A DNA stretch of 32,677 nt, from contig CAKTCK010000019.1 in the NCBI GenBank assembly GCA_934539245.1, positions 1 through 32,677 on the forward strand. The letters are read 5' to 3'. A program made the translations under genes and the position numbers. Source of the stretch: an uncultured Faecalibacterium sp. (lineage in GTDB: Bacteria; Bacillota; Clostridia; Oscillospirales; Ruminococcaceae). The first letter of the stretch is position 1. Each line of letters begins with the position of its first letter. The notes beneath the pieces are model-generated. The model worked only from the letters and a program-made list of their open reading frames with translations. It was not told the origin of the DNA and did not search any database. Below, piece by piece: positions 1-7,725 of this stretch.

Positions 1-524
1 GGGCTGTAGAACATGGGAGCCAGATAGGTCTTGCCGTCGCCGTAGGGGTTGGTCAGGGAGGTGTCGGTAAAGCCGCCGGCGATCTTCTCGCTCACCTTCT
101 TGCTCTCGCCGGGCACGGTCATGCTCAGCACATCGGTGATGTCGGCGATCAGGTTGCCCTTGATGAACTGCTCGGTCAGGGCAGCTTCACGGCCGGTGGC
201 CAGATGGACCACGTCGGGGTAGTCGCCGCCCTGCATGGAGGGGCCGATGACGTCCTCCAGCTTCTTGTCGGTGGTCAGATCCACCTTGATGCCGGTCTGG
301 GCGGTGAAGGCCTCAGTGACCTTCTTCCACATCTCAGCGCCGTAGCCGGTCTCGATGGCGGCAACCTTGATGGTGACGTCCGCAGCCACTGCGGAAGAAG
401 CAGCGGCAGAAGATGCCGTGCTGGACGCGGTGGAGTTGGAAGAGCCGCCGCAGGCAGCCAGACCCAGTGCAGCGGCACCCACACCGGCCGCCTTGAGGAA
501 ATTACGACGAGAAATACGATTCAT
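1..524 (-). CDS. ABC transporter sugar-binding lipoprotein (family 1 extracellular solute-binding protein), 3' end outside window
   Basis: About 174 N-terminal residues are visible; the gene runs off the left edge. The first residues, MNRISRRNFLK, form a twin-arginine-like signal. It is followed by a hydrophobic stretch and a lipobox LAAC with Cys25, so the mature protein should be a lipid-anchored extracellular receptor. A Ser/Ala linker follows, then text typical of family 1 solute-binding proteins (TIKVAAIETGYGAEMW, PDVVHLATGREA). The start at 524 is set by GGAGGCT just upstream. The gene is divergent from an AraC regulator and an N-acetylhexosamine kinase-like gene, so I infer an amino-sugar or oligosaccharide ligand. 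The ligand itself cannot be read from the sequence. Permease genes would be expected beyond the left edge. Confidence 0.85.
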   Translation of the reverse strand, partial: MNRISRRNFLKAAGVGAAALGLAACGGSSNSTASSTASSAAASSAVAADVTIKVAAIETGYGAEMWKKVTEAFTAQTGIKVDLTTDKKLEDVIGPSMQGGDYPDVVHLATGREAALTEQFIKGNLIADITDVLSMTVPGESKKVSEKIAGGFTDTSLTNPYGDGKTYLAPMFYS

Positions 525-610
525 AACAGTAGCCTCCATCATTTTGTTCCGTTCAAACCCAGCCCGGGCAAACAGGCCTTGCCCGAAGGGCTGTGTGCTT
601 TTCTGGTTCC

Positions 611-639
611 AATATAGAGCTTTTTTCTTTCCCGCACAA
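611..639 (-). promoter_or_regulatory. Candidate promoter for the solute-binding protein gene
   Basis: On the minus strand TTGTGC (634-639) and TATATT (611-616) are separated by exactly 17 bases. This sits about 90 bases upstream of the start at 524. The -10 matches the consensus at five of six positions; the -35 is weak. The call rests on spacing and position only. Confidence 0.45.
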
Positions 640-807
640 GGGGTTTGTTGTTTCATTTTTTATGAATCTTGCTTTCTGAAAATTTTTTCCAGTAAAAGCA
701 CTAAATTTTCTTAAAAAGTTTCAGCACTATCCCCAAGATGTAACCATTTTGACATATTTCAAATCTTTGCAAGAAACAAAAATATAAAATCAGCCAAAAT
801 TCAGGGC

Positions 808-836
808 TTGCTTTTTTTACACATTCCCTCTATAAT
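808..836 (+). promoter_or_regulatory. Promoter of the AraC-family regulator gene
   Basis: TTGCTT (808-813), a 17-base spacer and a perfect TATAAT (831-836) lie about 100 bases before the start at 938. The rest of the 413-base gap between the divergent genes is AT-rich. It contains the opposing promoter and the TTTTGCGTTT repeats, and I see no gene in it. Confidence 0.75.
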
Positions 837-886
837 GGGGAAAAGTGCACGAATCAGCGCACCATTTCGGGGCATCTTTTTTAGTA

Positions 887-917
887 TTTTGCGTTTATTT
901 TTAGGATTTTTGCGTTT
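887..917 (+). promoter_or_regulatory. Two direct TTTTGCGTTT repeats, 21 bases apart: possible AraC-type half-sites
   Basis: TTTTGCGTTT occurs at 887-896 and again at 908-917. The offset is 21 bases, two helical turns. AraC-family proteins classically bind direct-repeat half-sites about 21 bases apart. The repeats lie between the promoter and the regulator's own start codon, so autoregulation is the inferred role. Confidence 0.4.
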
Positions 918-937
918 TCCAAAGGAGCCAATCATTT

Positions 938-1804
938 ATGAGCACCCAGCGCTTTGATATCCGCCACGCGCCCGCCCCGCGGGAGTCCTTCCGGCTGCTG
1001 TACATCAGTAAAAGCCGCTTCGGCGGCGATTGGAACAGCACCACCCACACCCACTCCTGCACTGAGCTGTTCTACTGTCTCAGCGGCGAAGGACAGTTCT
1101 ACCTTGCCGGGCAGCTGTTCCCGGTAAAGCCGGACGATATGGTCATCGTGAACCCGCAGGTGGAGCACACCGAGCTCAGCCTGAACGCCTCGCCGCTGGA
1201 GTATATCGTGCTGGGCGTGGACAACATGGAGTTTTTGTTCAGCAAGGCAGATACCAGCTATGCCATCTTCAATTGCCGGGAGAACCGGGAGCGGATGGTC
1301 ACATTGCTGGATATGCTGCTGGCCGAGGCAGACCGCAGTTTAGACGGCTGCGAGACCGTCTGTCAGGATCTTTTGGAGGTGCTACTGATCTGGTTGGTGC
1401 GCTGTACCACCATCTCACTACAGCTGGAGGAGACTACCCGGACAGAGAACCGTGAGTGCACCGAGATCAAGCGATATCTAGACGCCAACTACCGGGAGGA
1501 TATCTCGCTGGACCACCTTGCGGAGCTTGCCCACCTGAACAAATATTATCTGGCGCACACCTTCCAGCGGGAGTACGGTATCTCCCCTATCACCTACCTG
1601 AACCGCCGCCGCATTGAGGAAAGCAAGTATATGCTGGCTAACACCGGCTACAGTCTGGCGCAGATCAGCGAACTGATGGGCTTTTCCTCCCCCAGCTATT
1701 TTTCCCAGTGCTTCCGCAAGGCCGAAAGCATGACCCCCAACGAATACCGCCGTCAGGCACGGCAGGGAAAACGCCCTGCACCGACAAAACGGCACAAAGA
1801 ATAA
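938..1804 (+). CDS. AraC-family transcriptional regulator with cupin sensor domain
   Basis: The protein has 288 residues, the usual length for two-domain AraC regulators. Residues about 15-100 form a cupin-like ligand-binding domain (THTHSCTELFYCLSGEG, then a VKPDDMVIVNP segment). Residues about 180-280 carry the paired helix-turn-helix DNA-binding domain, with ISLDHLAELAHLNKYYLAHTF and the second-helix signature ending in FSSPSYFSQCFRK and TPNEYR. The start is supported by AAAGGAG upstream. The kinase gene follows 21 bases later, so the two are co-transcribed. The likely role is sensing a sugar or sugar phosphate and switching on this gene pair and the divergent transporter. The ligand is unknown. 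Confidence 0.9.
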   Translation: MSTQRFDIRHAPAPRESFRLLYISKSRFGGDWNSTTHTHSCTELFYCLSGEGQFYLAGQLFPVKPDDMVIVNPQVEHTELSLNASPLEYIVLGVDNMEFLFSKADTSYAIFNCRENRERMVTLLDMLLAEADRSLDGCETVCQDLLEVLLIWLVRCTTISLQLEETTRTENRECTEIKRYLDANYREDISLDHLAELAHLNKYYLAHTFQREYGISPITYLNRRRIEESKYMLANTGYSLAQISELMGFSSPSYFSQCFRKAESMTPNEYRRQARQGKRPAPTKRHKE

Positions 1805-1825
1805 CAAGATACCAAGGAGTTTATC

Positions 1826-2935
1826 ATGAAGCCAGTTACCCTTTCCCTTCTGCAGCAGGCCGCAAATGCCTTCCAATTCGGCGGACCGGTGGTTTGCACC
1901 CTTGACCACTACGGCGAGGGTCATATCAACGGCACTTATGTGGTCTGGCGCGAGGATCGTTCCAAGCGGTTCATCCTGCAGCGCATCAACACCGACACCT
2001 TCACCGACCCCGTGGGACTGATGGAAAACGTATGCAGCGTCACCCGGCACCTGCGCACCAAAATTCTTGCCGAGGGCGGCGACCCCATGCGGGAGACCTT
2101 GAACGTTGTGCCCACCCTGACTGGCGGCAGCTGCTATCTGGACACCGACGGCGGCGCATGGCGCGCCTACGACTTTGTGGAGGGTACTGTCTGCCTGCAG
2201 CAGGTCGGCAGCGAAGCCGACTTCCGCACGGTTGCTGAAACACTGGGCAAATTCCAGAACCAACTGGCGGATTACCCGGCCTCCACCCTCCACGAAACCA
2301 TCGCCCGCTTCCACGATACGCCCAACCGCTATGCAAATTTTGAAAAAGCCCTCGCCGCTGATGCACTGAACCGCGCAAAGAACATTGCGCCGGAAATCGA
2401 ATTTATTCATGCGCGGGAAAAAGACTGCCATGTTCTGCTGGATCAGCTGGCAGCTGGTGAAATTCCTCTGCGCGTCACCCATAACGATACCAAAATCAAC
2501 AATGTCCTGATCGACGCCGCCACCGGAAAAGGCATCTGCGTCATTGACCTCGACACCGTGATGCCCGGCCTGTCGGCCTACGATTTTGGCGATTCCATCC
2601 GTACCGGTGCCAACGACTGCGCCGAGGACGAACCCGATCAGAGCAAAGTCCATTTTGACCTGCATCTGTACGAAGTGTTTGCCAAAGGGTATCTCTCCAC
2701 TGCCGGGGCATCCATGAATATGGCAGAAAAAAAGAGCCTTGCATGGGGCGCAAGGCTCATGACACTGGAATGCGGCATCCGTTTTCTGACTGACTATCTG
2801 GAGGGCGACCATTATTTCCATATCGCTCGCCCGGATCACAACCTTGACCGTGCCCGCACCCAGTTCACATTGGTGCGGCAGATGGAAGAAGTGTTTGAGC
2901 AGATGCTGGAAATCGTCTGCCCGGACAATCATTGA
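1826..2935 (+). CDS. nahK: N-acetylhexosamine 1-kinase-like phosphotransferase (APH fold)
   Basis: The protein has 369 residues, close to the length of bifidobacterial NahK, which phosphorylates GlcNAc/GalNAc at C1 in host-glycan use. The catalytic loop THNDTKINNVLID is at residues 218-230, with the aminoglycoside-phosphotransferase-fold Asp at 221. The metal-binding segment VIDLDTVMPG is at 239-248, with Asp241 and Asp243. The N-terminal segment DHYGEGHINGTYVV, residues 27-40, is the nucleotide-binding loop. AAGGAG precedes the ATG. Its context with an AraC regulator and a sugar-binding lipoprotein fits scavenging of mucin or milk-type amino sugars. The family is confident; specificity for N-acetylhexosamine rather than another sugar or homoserine-like substrate is inference. 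Confidence 0.75.
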   Translation: MKPVTLSLLQQAANAFQFGGPVVCTLDHYGEGHINGTYVVWREDRSKRFILQRINTDTFTDPVGLMENVCSVTRHLRTKILAEGGDPMRETLNVVPTLTGGSCYLDTDGGAWRAYDFVEGTVCLQQVGSEADFRTVAETLGKFQNQLADYPASTLHETIARFHDTPNRYANFEKALAADALNRAKNIAPEIEFIHAREKDCHVLLDQLAAGEIPLRVTHNDTKINNVLIDAATGKGICVIDLDTVMPGLSAYDFGDSIRTGANDCAEDEPDQSKVHFDLHLYEVFAKGYLSTAGASMNMAEKKSLAWGARLMTLECGIRFLTDYLEGDHYFHIARPDHNLDRARTQFTLVRQMEEVFEQMLEIVCPDNH

Positions 2936-2967
2936 TCCTGCCATCTCCTCCATTCGGATACAACAAA

Positions 2968-3013
2968 CAAGGGGCTGTTGCACAAGGATAAAATCCAGTG
3001 CAACAGCCCCTTG
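2968..3013. terminator. Bidirectional terminator hairpin
   Basis: A perfect 16-base-pair stem (2968-2983 with 2998-3013) encloses a 14-base loop, with T-rich flanks on both strands. It ends the kinase transcript. It can also end minus-strand transcription coming from the S41 peptidase gene. Confidence 0.8.
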
Positions 3014-3051
3014 TATTGTTCCGCTTTGCTCCACAAACGCGAGGTTATCCG

Positions 3052-3204
3052 TTATAAAATATTTGCAACAAATTCCTCTATCAAACGATTTATCTGTTCA
3101 GGTTTGTCTGCATTGGAATTATGTCCAGTTCCTTCAATCCACATCATCGGGATCTTCGCAGCCCGTGTCACCTTTGCCAAAGTAACTGCCCACCTAAGCG
3201 GGTA
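3052..3204 (-). pseudogene. C-terminal remnant of an alpha/beta hydrolase
   Basis: On the minus strand an open frame of 50 residues, with no start codon or ribosome binding site, ends at a stop at 3052-3054. It is closed upstream by an in-frame stop at 3205-3207. The readable part IPMMWIEGTGHNSN followed by PEQINRLIEEFVANIL matches the C-terminal end of alpha/beta hydrolases: a catalytic-His GxGH segment, then the helix of the last interaction with the core. The rest of the enzyme is gone; the next gene upstream is the S41 peptidase. The base composition is less GC-rich than its neighbours. I infer a decayed or deletion-truncated gene. Confidence 0.6.
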
Positions 3205-3226
3205 TCAAAACTACGGAGCGTTCCTC

Positions 3227-4483
3227 TCAGAGTGTCTGCGCCTTCTCTGCCAGAAGATCCCGGGTGCACTCCGCAGCTGTCCACGGAACAACTACATCCG
3301 GCTGAACTCCGCGCTCGTCCACGCCCTTTCCTTCCAGTGATGCCATCGTGCGGCTGATGGGATAGGTAAAGCTGAACGCATCATATTGCACCGTTACAGG
3401 GTTCATATAATCCAGCGTACCCATGGTGGGGCGACCCAGCAGCACGGCTCTTCCCTGCTGTTTTGCCAGCTGGACAAAATGCTCTGCTTCCTGTTCGCAC
3501 CATGTATCGGTCAACAGGATCACCTTCTCCGGCCCACGGCGCAGGATGGGTGTTTCGGCGGGAACGGGCAGGGCTTCCACCTCATCCACCCAGCCCTTGC
3601 CGCTCTGGTCGCGGTAATAGCAGGCCCACTGCTGCGCCACCTGCCGCAGCGCGGGGTCCTCATCTGCAAGATAGGGCTTCAGCATTCGGATGAGCCGGGC
3701 GCAATTCATTTTCGTGTAGTTGGTACGGATGCGCCGGTCGCCGAAGATTTCCCCGGCGGTGGTGTCCTCTGCCGCAATGTAGGGCAGCAGCGGCAGAAGT
3801 GCTTCTTCGTCCTCCCCACGGGCCATGCGCAAATCAATCACCAGCTGTGTGCAACCGTCCAGCTGCGCCTGATGGGCCTGCACAAACGCTTCCAGCACCG
3901 CCACATCATTCAGGGTACCGGGGTTCAGCAGCAGCGTCCCTGTCCCCAGTTCCTGCACAGACGGCGCGGCATCCCCTTCCACCGGGTAGCGGGCCAGTTC
4001 CAGCGTTTCCTCGGTACCATCGACATGGCGTACCGTGATGTCCCGTGCCAACTTCAGATAGCCGTTCCATTGTTCCCGCTCCGGCACATCGGCAGCCAGC
4101 AGGGGGTTGGGCAGGTTCTGCACGATGCGCTCCGGCGCAGTGCGGTTGATGGCCAGCACCGCATCACCCGGTTGCAAGCGCGTTTCCTGCGTTACCAGAT
4201 CCACAAACATGCCCTCCGTGCAGCGGCGCACCGCAAACCCACGGGAAAAAGGGGTATAGTCTGCGTCATGCAGGGCAAATTTCAGGTTGCGATCCCGCAT
4301 ACCGGCGCAGTACTGGCTCACCGCCTGCAGCACCAGCAGTGAGGACATCCGCCGGTCATAGTAGGCCTGTCCCAGCATGGTGACAAAGGGTGATGGGGCG
4401 TGCCGCTTCTTCTTTGCATCCCAGCCCGCATAGTCGCTGCGCATGGTCAAAAACAGATCCTTCAAAAGCTTGTTGCTTTCCAT
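3227..4483 (-). CDS. S41-like (C-terminal processing) peptidase homologue lacking the usual Ser/Lys dyad
   Basis: The protein has 418 residues and no signal peptide or membrane segment, so it is likely cytoplasmic. The fold is recognisable from a PDZ-like part (LQPGDAVLAINRTAPERIV, residues 103-121), the strand LVIDLRMARGEDEEALL (214-230), VILLTDTWCEQEAEHFVQLA (321-340), AVLLGRPTMGTLDY (346-359) and the GKGVDERGVQPDVVV end (385-399). Aligned by hand to E. coli Prc (SASASE and TFGKG), the catalytic Ser position is Gln331 and the Lys position is Thr356. Cys329 sits two residues from the nucleophile position. It may be a pseudoenzyme or a variant with another nucleophile. The start is supported by GAGGAGGG upstream. 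Confidence 0.75.
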   Translation of the reverse strand: MESNKLLKDLFLTMRSDYAGWDAKKKRHAPSPFVTMLGQAYYDRRMSSLLVLQAVSQYCAGMRDRNLKFALHDADYTPFSRGFAVRRCTEGMFVDLVTQETRLQPGDAVLAINRTAPERIVQNLPNPLLAADVPEREQWNGYLKLARDITVRHVDGTEETLELARYPVEGDAAPSVQELGTGTLLLNPGTLNDVAVLEAFVQAHQAQLDGCTQLVIDLRMARGEDEEALLPLLPYIAAEDTTAGEIFGDRRIRTNYTKMNCARLIRMLKPYLADEDPALRQVAQQWACYYRDQSGKGWVDEVEALPVPAETPILRRGPEKVILLTDTWCEQEAEHFVQLAKQQGRAVLLGRPTMGTLDYMNPVTVQYDAFSFTYPISRTMASLEGKGVDERGVQPDVVVPWTAAECTRDLLAEKAQTL

Positions 4484-4520
4484 TTCCAGCCCTCCTCGGC
4501 GGATGTTTCAGTTGCACAAA

Positions 4521-4556
4521 AACGGCTGCTGCGCAGTGCTCTGTACAGCAGCCGTT
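4521..4556 (-). terminator. Terminator of the flavoprotein reductase gene
   Basis: An 11-base-pair stem (4521-4531 with 4546-4556) is followed on the minus strand by a T tract. It lies about 50 bases beyond the reductase stop codon. Confidence 0.8.
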
Positions 4557-4604
4557 CGTTGGATTCAATGGGTCTTTTGCGGATAGTGCCTATCTTCGGC
4601 AAGC

Positions 4605-6809
4605 TCAGACGTTGTCCACGCAGAACTGACCTGCCAGACGGCCGTGCGTGACAGCCATGCCGATGGAGTTACCAGCGCAAGGGGTGCTGTAGCCGGTGCC
4701 ATAGCGGCCGCCCAGACTGTTGCCGGCTGCATACAGGCCCTTGATGGGCTCGTAGTCGATGTTCAGCACGTTCAGGTTCAGGTCAGTCATCATGCCGTTC
4801 ATCGTGACCATGCTGGGGCTTGCACTGCGGTTGCCCAGAGTCTGTGCACAGCCATAGAACGGTGCCTCGCGGATGGGAATCAGGGCACTTGCATCCTTAC
4901 CGAACTTGTCATCCTTACCGGCATCGCACATGGCGTTGTACTCGTCGATGCTTGCCATGAAGGTGTCCATCTTGTCATCGGGCACGCCCATTGCCTTGGC
5001 CAGCTCTTCCAGCGTGTCGCACTTGAACACCTTGGACATCATACGCTCGGCCACAAAGCAGCTGCGGATGGTCTGCTCCTCGCTGGAGCAGGGCAATGCC
5101 TCCATATCATCAATCAAGTCCTGATAGTACTGCGGACGGCCTGCGTTGGGGCCAGAGTGCTCGATGCCGCAGGCGCAGATGCTCTTCATGAAGTTCTTGT
5201 CGGTGACCAGCCAGCCGGTAGCATTCTTCTGGCGGGCGGTGGCGGTGGAAGCACCGGTCACATTGCCCTCGTTGCAGAAGCGCTTGCCGTCGCTGTTGAG
5301 CCACAGCATGCTGTTGGCACCCCAGGGGGTGGAGTTGATGCCGCCGCCCAGAATCATGGTGCCGCGGGGTGCCGGTTCGATCATGCCGCCTGCCCAGCAC
5401 ATCATCTTCAGGCTGGAGCCATCACGGCCGCCCATGAAGGAGAAGAAGTCCTTCTTCAGGCCGCCTTCCCGCTCGTTGCGCTCCATGTACTCGTTCATCA
5501 GTGCCCAGCACATTTCCGCATTGCCTGCGTAGTCGCCGCCGCACATCACAACGCCCATTTTGGTGTTGTACTTGACGATCTTGCCATCGGCGTTCTTTGC
5601 GATCACGCCGACCACATCGCCGTTGTCGTTCTGCACCAGAACCTGTGCTGCGGTGCCGTAGTACAGCTGTGCGCCGTAGTCCTGCACTGCCTTATCCAGC
5701 TGTGCCTGCTGCACATACTTCAGCACGCTGTTGGCGGCAACGCCATCCACCGGCTCTGCACTGTAAGGACCCATGAACTGGATGGTTGCGGGCCAGGTGC
5801 GAGTGCCGGGCTTACGGGGGTAGTTGGTCATATCCAGACAGTCGTAGATATTCTTGCCTGCGGCGATCTTGTCATAATCTGCGTTCAGGTGGATGATGGT
5901 CCAGCCATCCTCAGAGTTATCATAGGTGTAAACACGCTCGTCCACACCCATCTCCTTGCAGACATCCAGCATGTGGTCCAACGTCTCGCCGGAGTGCTGC
6001 ACATACAGGCTGACGATGCCGGGGTCAGCACGGCCGCCGCTGCGGGTAACGAACTCATCGCAGATCTGACCCAGATCCCATGCGGGGATGCCTGCATCCT
6101 GTGCAAACTTGGAGTTCCATGCGCCGATATCCTCGCCGTACCATGCAAAGTTATCCTCGTTCTGGGACTCGATGCCCACGACCTTTGCGCCCTTCTCAGC
6201 AGCACCCAGAACAGCGGCCACACCGGCGTGACCCAGACCCACGACACAAACATCGCAGTCCACCTCGCTGTCCACACTGCTGAAAGCAGGTGCTTCACCC
6301 AGCCAGTCACCGGGGCCGGAGTAACCGAACACACGGCCGTCTGCCTTGGCGGCAGCCCGTGCTGCGCCACGGGGATCATCGCCGTAGCTGGTGCTTTCGT
6401 CCTCGGCACCGCCCGTCAGACCCATTGCCTGCTGGATGCAGTCTGCGGCAGCTTCCTTGACAGCGTTGGAGGTAACAGTAGCACCGGAAACGCCGTCGAT
6501 CTCAGCGTTCTGGGCCTCCATCAGCATGGTCTGGAAGTCTGCGGCAGAGTTAACTGCCAGATTCAGCGTCTCGTTGGCGGTATCCACCTTTACCTCGGTG
6601 ATGGCGGTGTCGGAGAAGGTCATGGTGACGGTGATGTCATTCATGCCCTTTGCCGTGGCGGTGTAGGTGCCGGCGGTGTAGACCGAAGCCCCGGAGGAGG
6701 CCACAGACGAGCTGGAGGAATTGCAGGCAGACAGAGCGCCAGCCGTAACGCCGCTCATGGCGGCGGCAGCAGCGATCTTCAGAAAGCCTTTGCGCGAGAT
6801 CTTGTTCAT
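4605..6809 (-). CDS. Exported FAD-dependent reductase with flavinylated FMN-binding domain
   Basis: The protein has 734 residues. The start at 6809 is preferred over a longer frame because AAAGGGAG precedes it and the signal begins there. ISRKGFLK with lipobox LSAC (Cys29) predicts a lipid-anchored extracellular enzyme. Residues about 45-130 form an FMN-binding domain with DGVSGAT (105-111), the ApbE target motif in which the Thr carries covalent FMN. Residues about 184-734 are a fumarate-reductase-like FAD domain with the dinucleotide motif VVGLGHAG (189-196) and a C-terminal YGTGYSTPCAGNSIG segment. The usual HGANRLGGN substrate signature of fumarate and urocanate reductases is absent, so the electron acceptor is unknown. 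It probably receives electrons via quinone or extracellular flavin. It is divergent from a two-component system. Confidence 0.85.
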   Translation of the reverse strand: MNKISRKGFLKIAAAAAMSGVTAGALSACNSSSSSVASSGASVYTAGTYTATAKGMNDITVTMTFSDTAITEVKVDTANETLNLAVNSAADFQTMLMEAQNAEIDGVSGATVTSNAVKEAAADCIQQAMGLTGGAEDESTSYGDDPRGAARAAAKADGRVFGYSGPGDWLGEAPAFSSVDSEVDCDVCVVGLGHAGVAAVLGAAEKGAKVVGIESQNEDNFAWYGEDIGAWNSKFAQDAGIPAWDLGQICDEFVTRSGGRADPGIVSLYVQHSGETLDHMLDVCKEMGVDERVYTYDNSEDGWTIIHLNADYDKIAAGKNIYDCLDMTNYPRKPGTRTWPATIQFMGPYSAEPVDGVAANSVLKYVQQAQLDKAVQDYGAQLYYGTAAQVLVQNDNGDVVGVIAKNADGKIVKYNTKMGVVMCGGDYAGNAEMCWALMNEYMERNEREGGLKKDFFSFMGGRDGSSLKMMCWAGGMIEPAPRGTMILGGGINSTPWGANSMLWLNSDGKRFCNEGNVTGASTATARQKNATGWLVTDKNFMKSICACGIEHSGPNAGRPQYYQDLIDDMEALPCSSEEQTIRSCFVAERMMSKVFKCDTLEELAKAMGVPDDKMDTFMASIDEYNAMCDAGKDDKFGKDASALIPIREAPFYGCAQTLGNRSASPSMVTMNGMMTDLNLNVLNIDYEPIKGLYAAGNSLGGRYGTGYSTPCAGNSIGMAVTHGRLAGQFCVDNV

Positions 6810-6899
6810 GAGATTTCTCCCTTTCCTGACGTTTTTCATCGTTCTTCGTGTCAGACATGCGTTGCACATATCCTGTGTTTTTAGTATAATGATAAAGTC

Positions 6900-6938
6900 T
6901 TAACAACCGGTGGTCTCATTTCTTAACAATTCTTAAGT
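6900..6938. promoter_or_regulatory. TTAACA-type repeats between reductase and response regulator genes
   Basis: TTAACA occurs at 6900-6905 and 6923-6928, with the variant TTAAGT at 6933-6938. The last two are offset by 10 bases. OmpR-class regulators such as PhoP of Bacillus bind TTAACA-like direct repeats with about one-helical-turn spacing. The position between the divergent genes suggests control of either or both by the adjacent regulator. Confidence 0.4.
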
Positions 6939-7029
6939 TTGTTGCGGATTTCTTGCCAAAACCGCAGCAAGGAATAAAAATAGACCCTGAAACAAAGCAT
7001 GTTTCTGATGACAGGAGCGAAATGGAATC

Positions 7030-7725
7030 ATGACACAATGTAAGATCCTTGTAGTGGACGACAATGCCGACATTCGGGAACTGCTGGAGATTCTGCTCAC
7101 CAGCGAAGGCTACGATGTCACTCTGGCTTCCAGCGGAGAGCAGGCCCTTCAGCTGCTGCATCCGGAGCTGGATCTGGTGATTCTGGATATCATGATGCCC
7201 GGCATGTCCGGCATCCGGGTGTGCGAGGCGATTCGGAAACAGAGCAATGTCCCCGTGCTCTTTCTCACCGCGAAGGGACAGGAGGAGGATATTTCTCTTG
7301 GGCTGCGGGTAGGTGCCGACGACTACCTGCCAAAACCATTCTCCCATACCCAGCTCACTGCACGGGTCAAGAGCCTGCTGCGGCGGTACCGAGTGTATCA
7401 GGGCAAGGGCGACCCAGAGGACGAGGCATGGCTGGTGCGGGGCCCACTGAAGATCAGCCGCACTTATAATGAAGTAGAAAAGAACGGCCAGCCCATCGAC
7501 CTGCCGGAGCTGGAATATCAGATGCTCCTGCTCATGGCTTCCCATGCGGGGCACATTTTCTCGGCACAGAACCTCTACGAGAGCGTGTGGAACGAGCCTT
7601 ATCTCTACTCCTCCAACGGTACCGTCATGGTGCACATTCGGAAGCTGCGGGTAAAGCTGGAAGACGACCCGCAGAACCCAAAACTGATCCAGACTGTCTG
7701 GGGAAAGGGATACCGCTTTGGCTGA
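7030..7725 (+). CDS. OmpR-family response regulator
   Basis: The protein has 231 residues. The receiver domain (1-120) has the acidic pair Asp10/Asp11, phospho-acceptor Asp53 (VILDIMMPG), Thr80 and Lys102. The winged-helix DNA-binding domain (about 130-231) ends with VMVHIRKLRVKLEDDPQNP and VWGKGYRFG. The sequence resembles the VanR group. AGGAG at 7013-7017 lies 12 bases from this start, a little far. A nearer ATG at 7022 opens only a three-codon frame. The kinase gene overlaps the 3' end, so both are translationally coupled. The divergent reductase and the repeats between them suggest it senses redox or envelope conditions; that is inference. Confidence 0.92.
   Translation: MTQCKILVVDDNADIRELLEILLTSEGYDVTLASSGEQALQLLHPELDLVILDIMMPGMSGIRVCEAIRKQSNVPVLFLTAKGQEEDISLGLRVGADDYLPKPFSHTQLTARVKSLLRRYRVYQGKGDPEDEAWLVRGPLKISRTYNEVEKNGQPIDLPELEYQMLLLMASHAGHIFSAQNLYESVWNEPYLYSSNGTVMVHIRKLRVKLEDDPQNPKLIQTVWGKGYRFG

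Noticed and set aside
204..714. Plus-strand frames opposite the solute-binding protein
   Set aside because: They are antisense to a gene with a clear signal peptide and ribosome site.
2978..3340. Plus-strand frame of about 120 codons after the kinase
   Set aside because: It begins inside a terminator hairpin and is antisense to the hydrolase remnant and the S41 gene end.
4644..6884. A 746-codon open frame on the plus strand opposite the reductase
   Set aside because: It is antisense to an unmistakable flavoprotein and has no recognisable domain or ribosome site.
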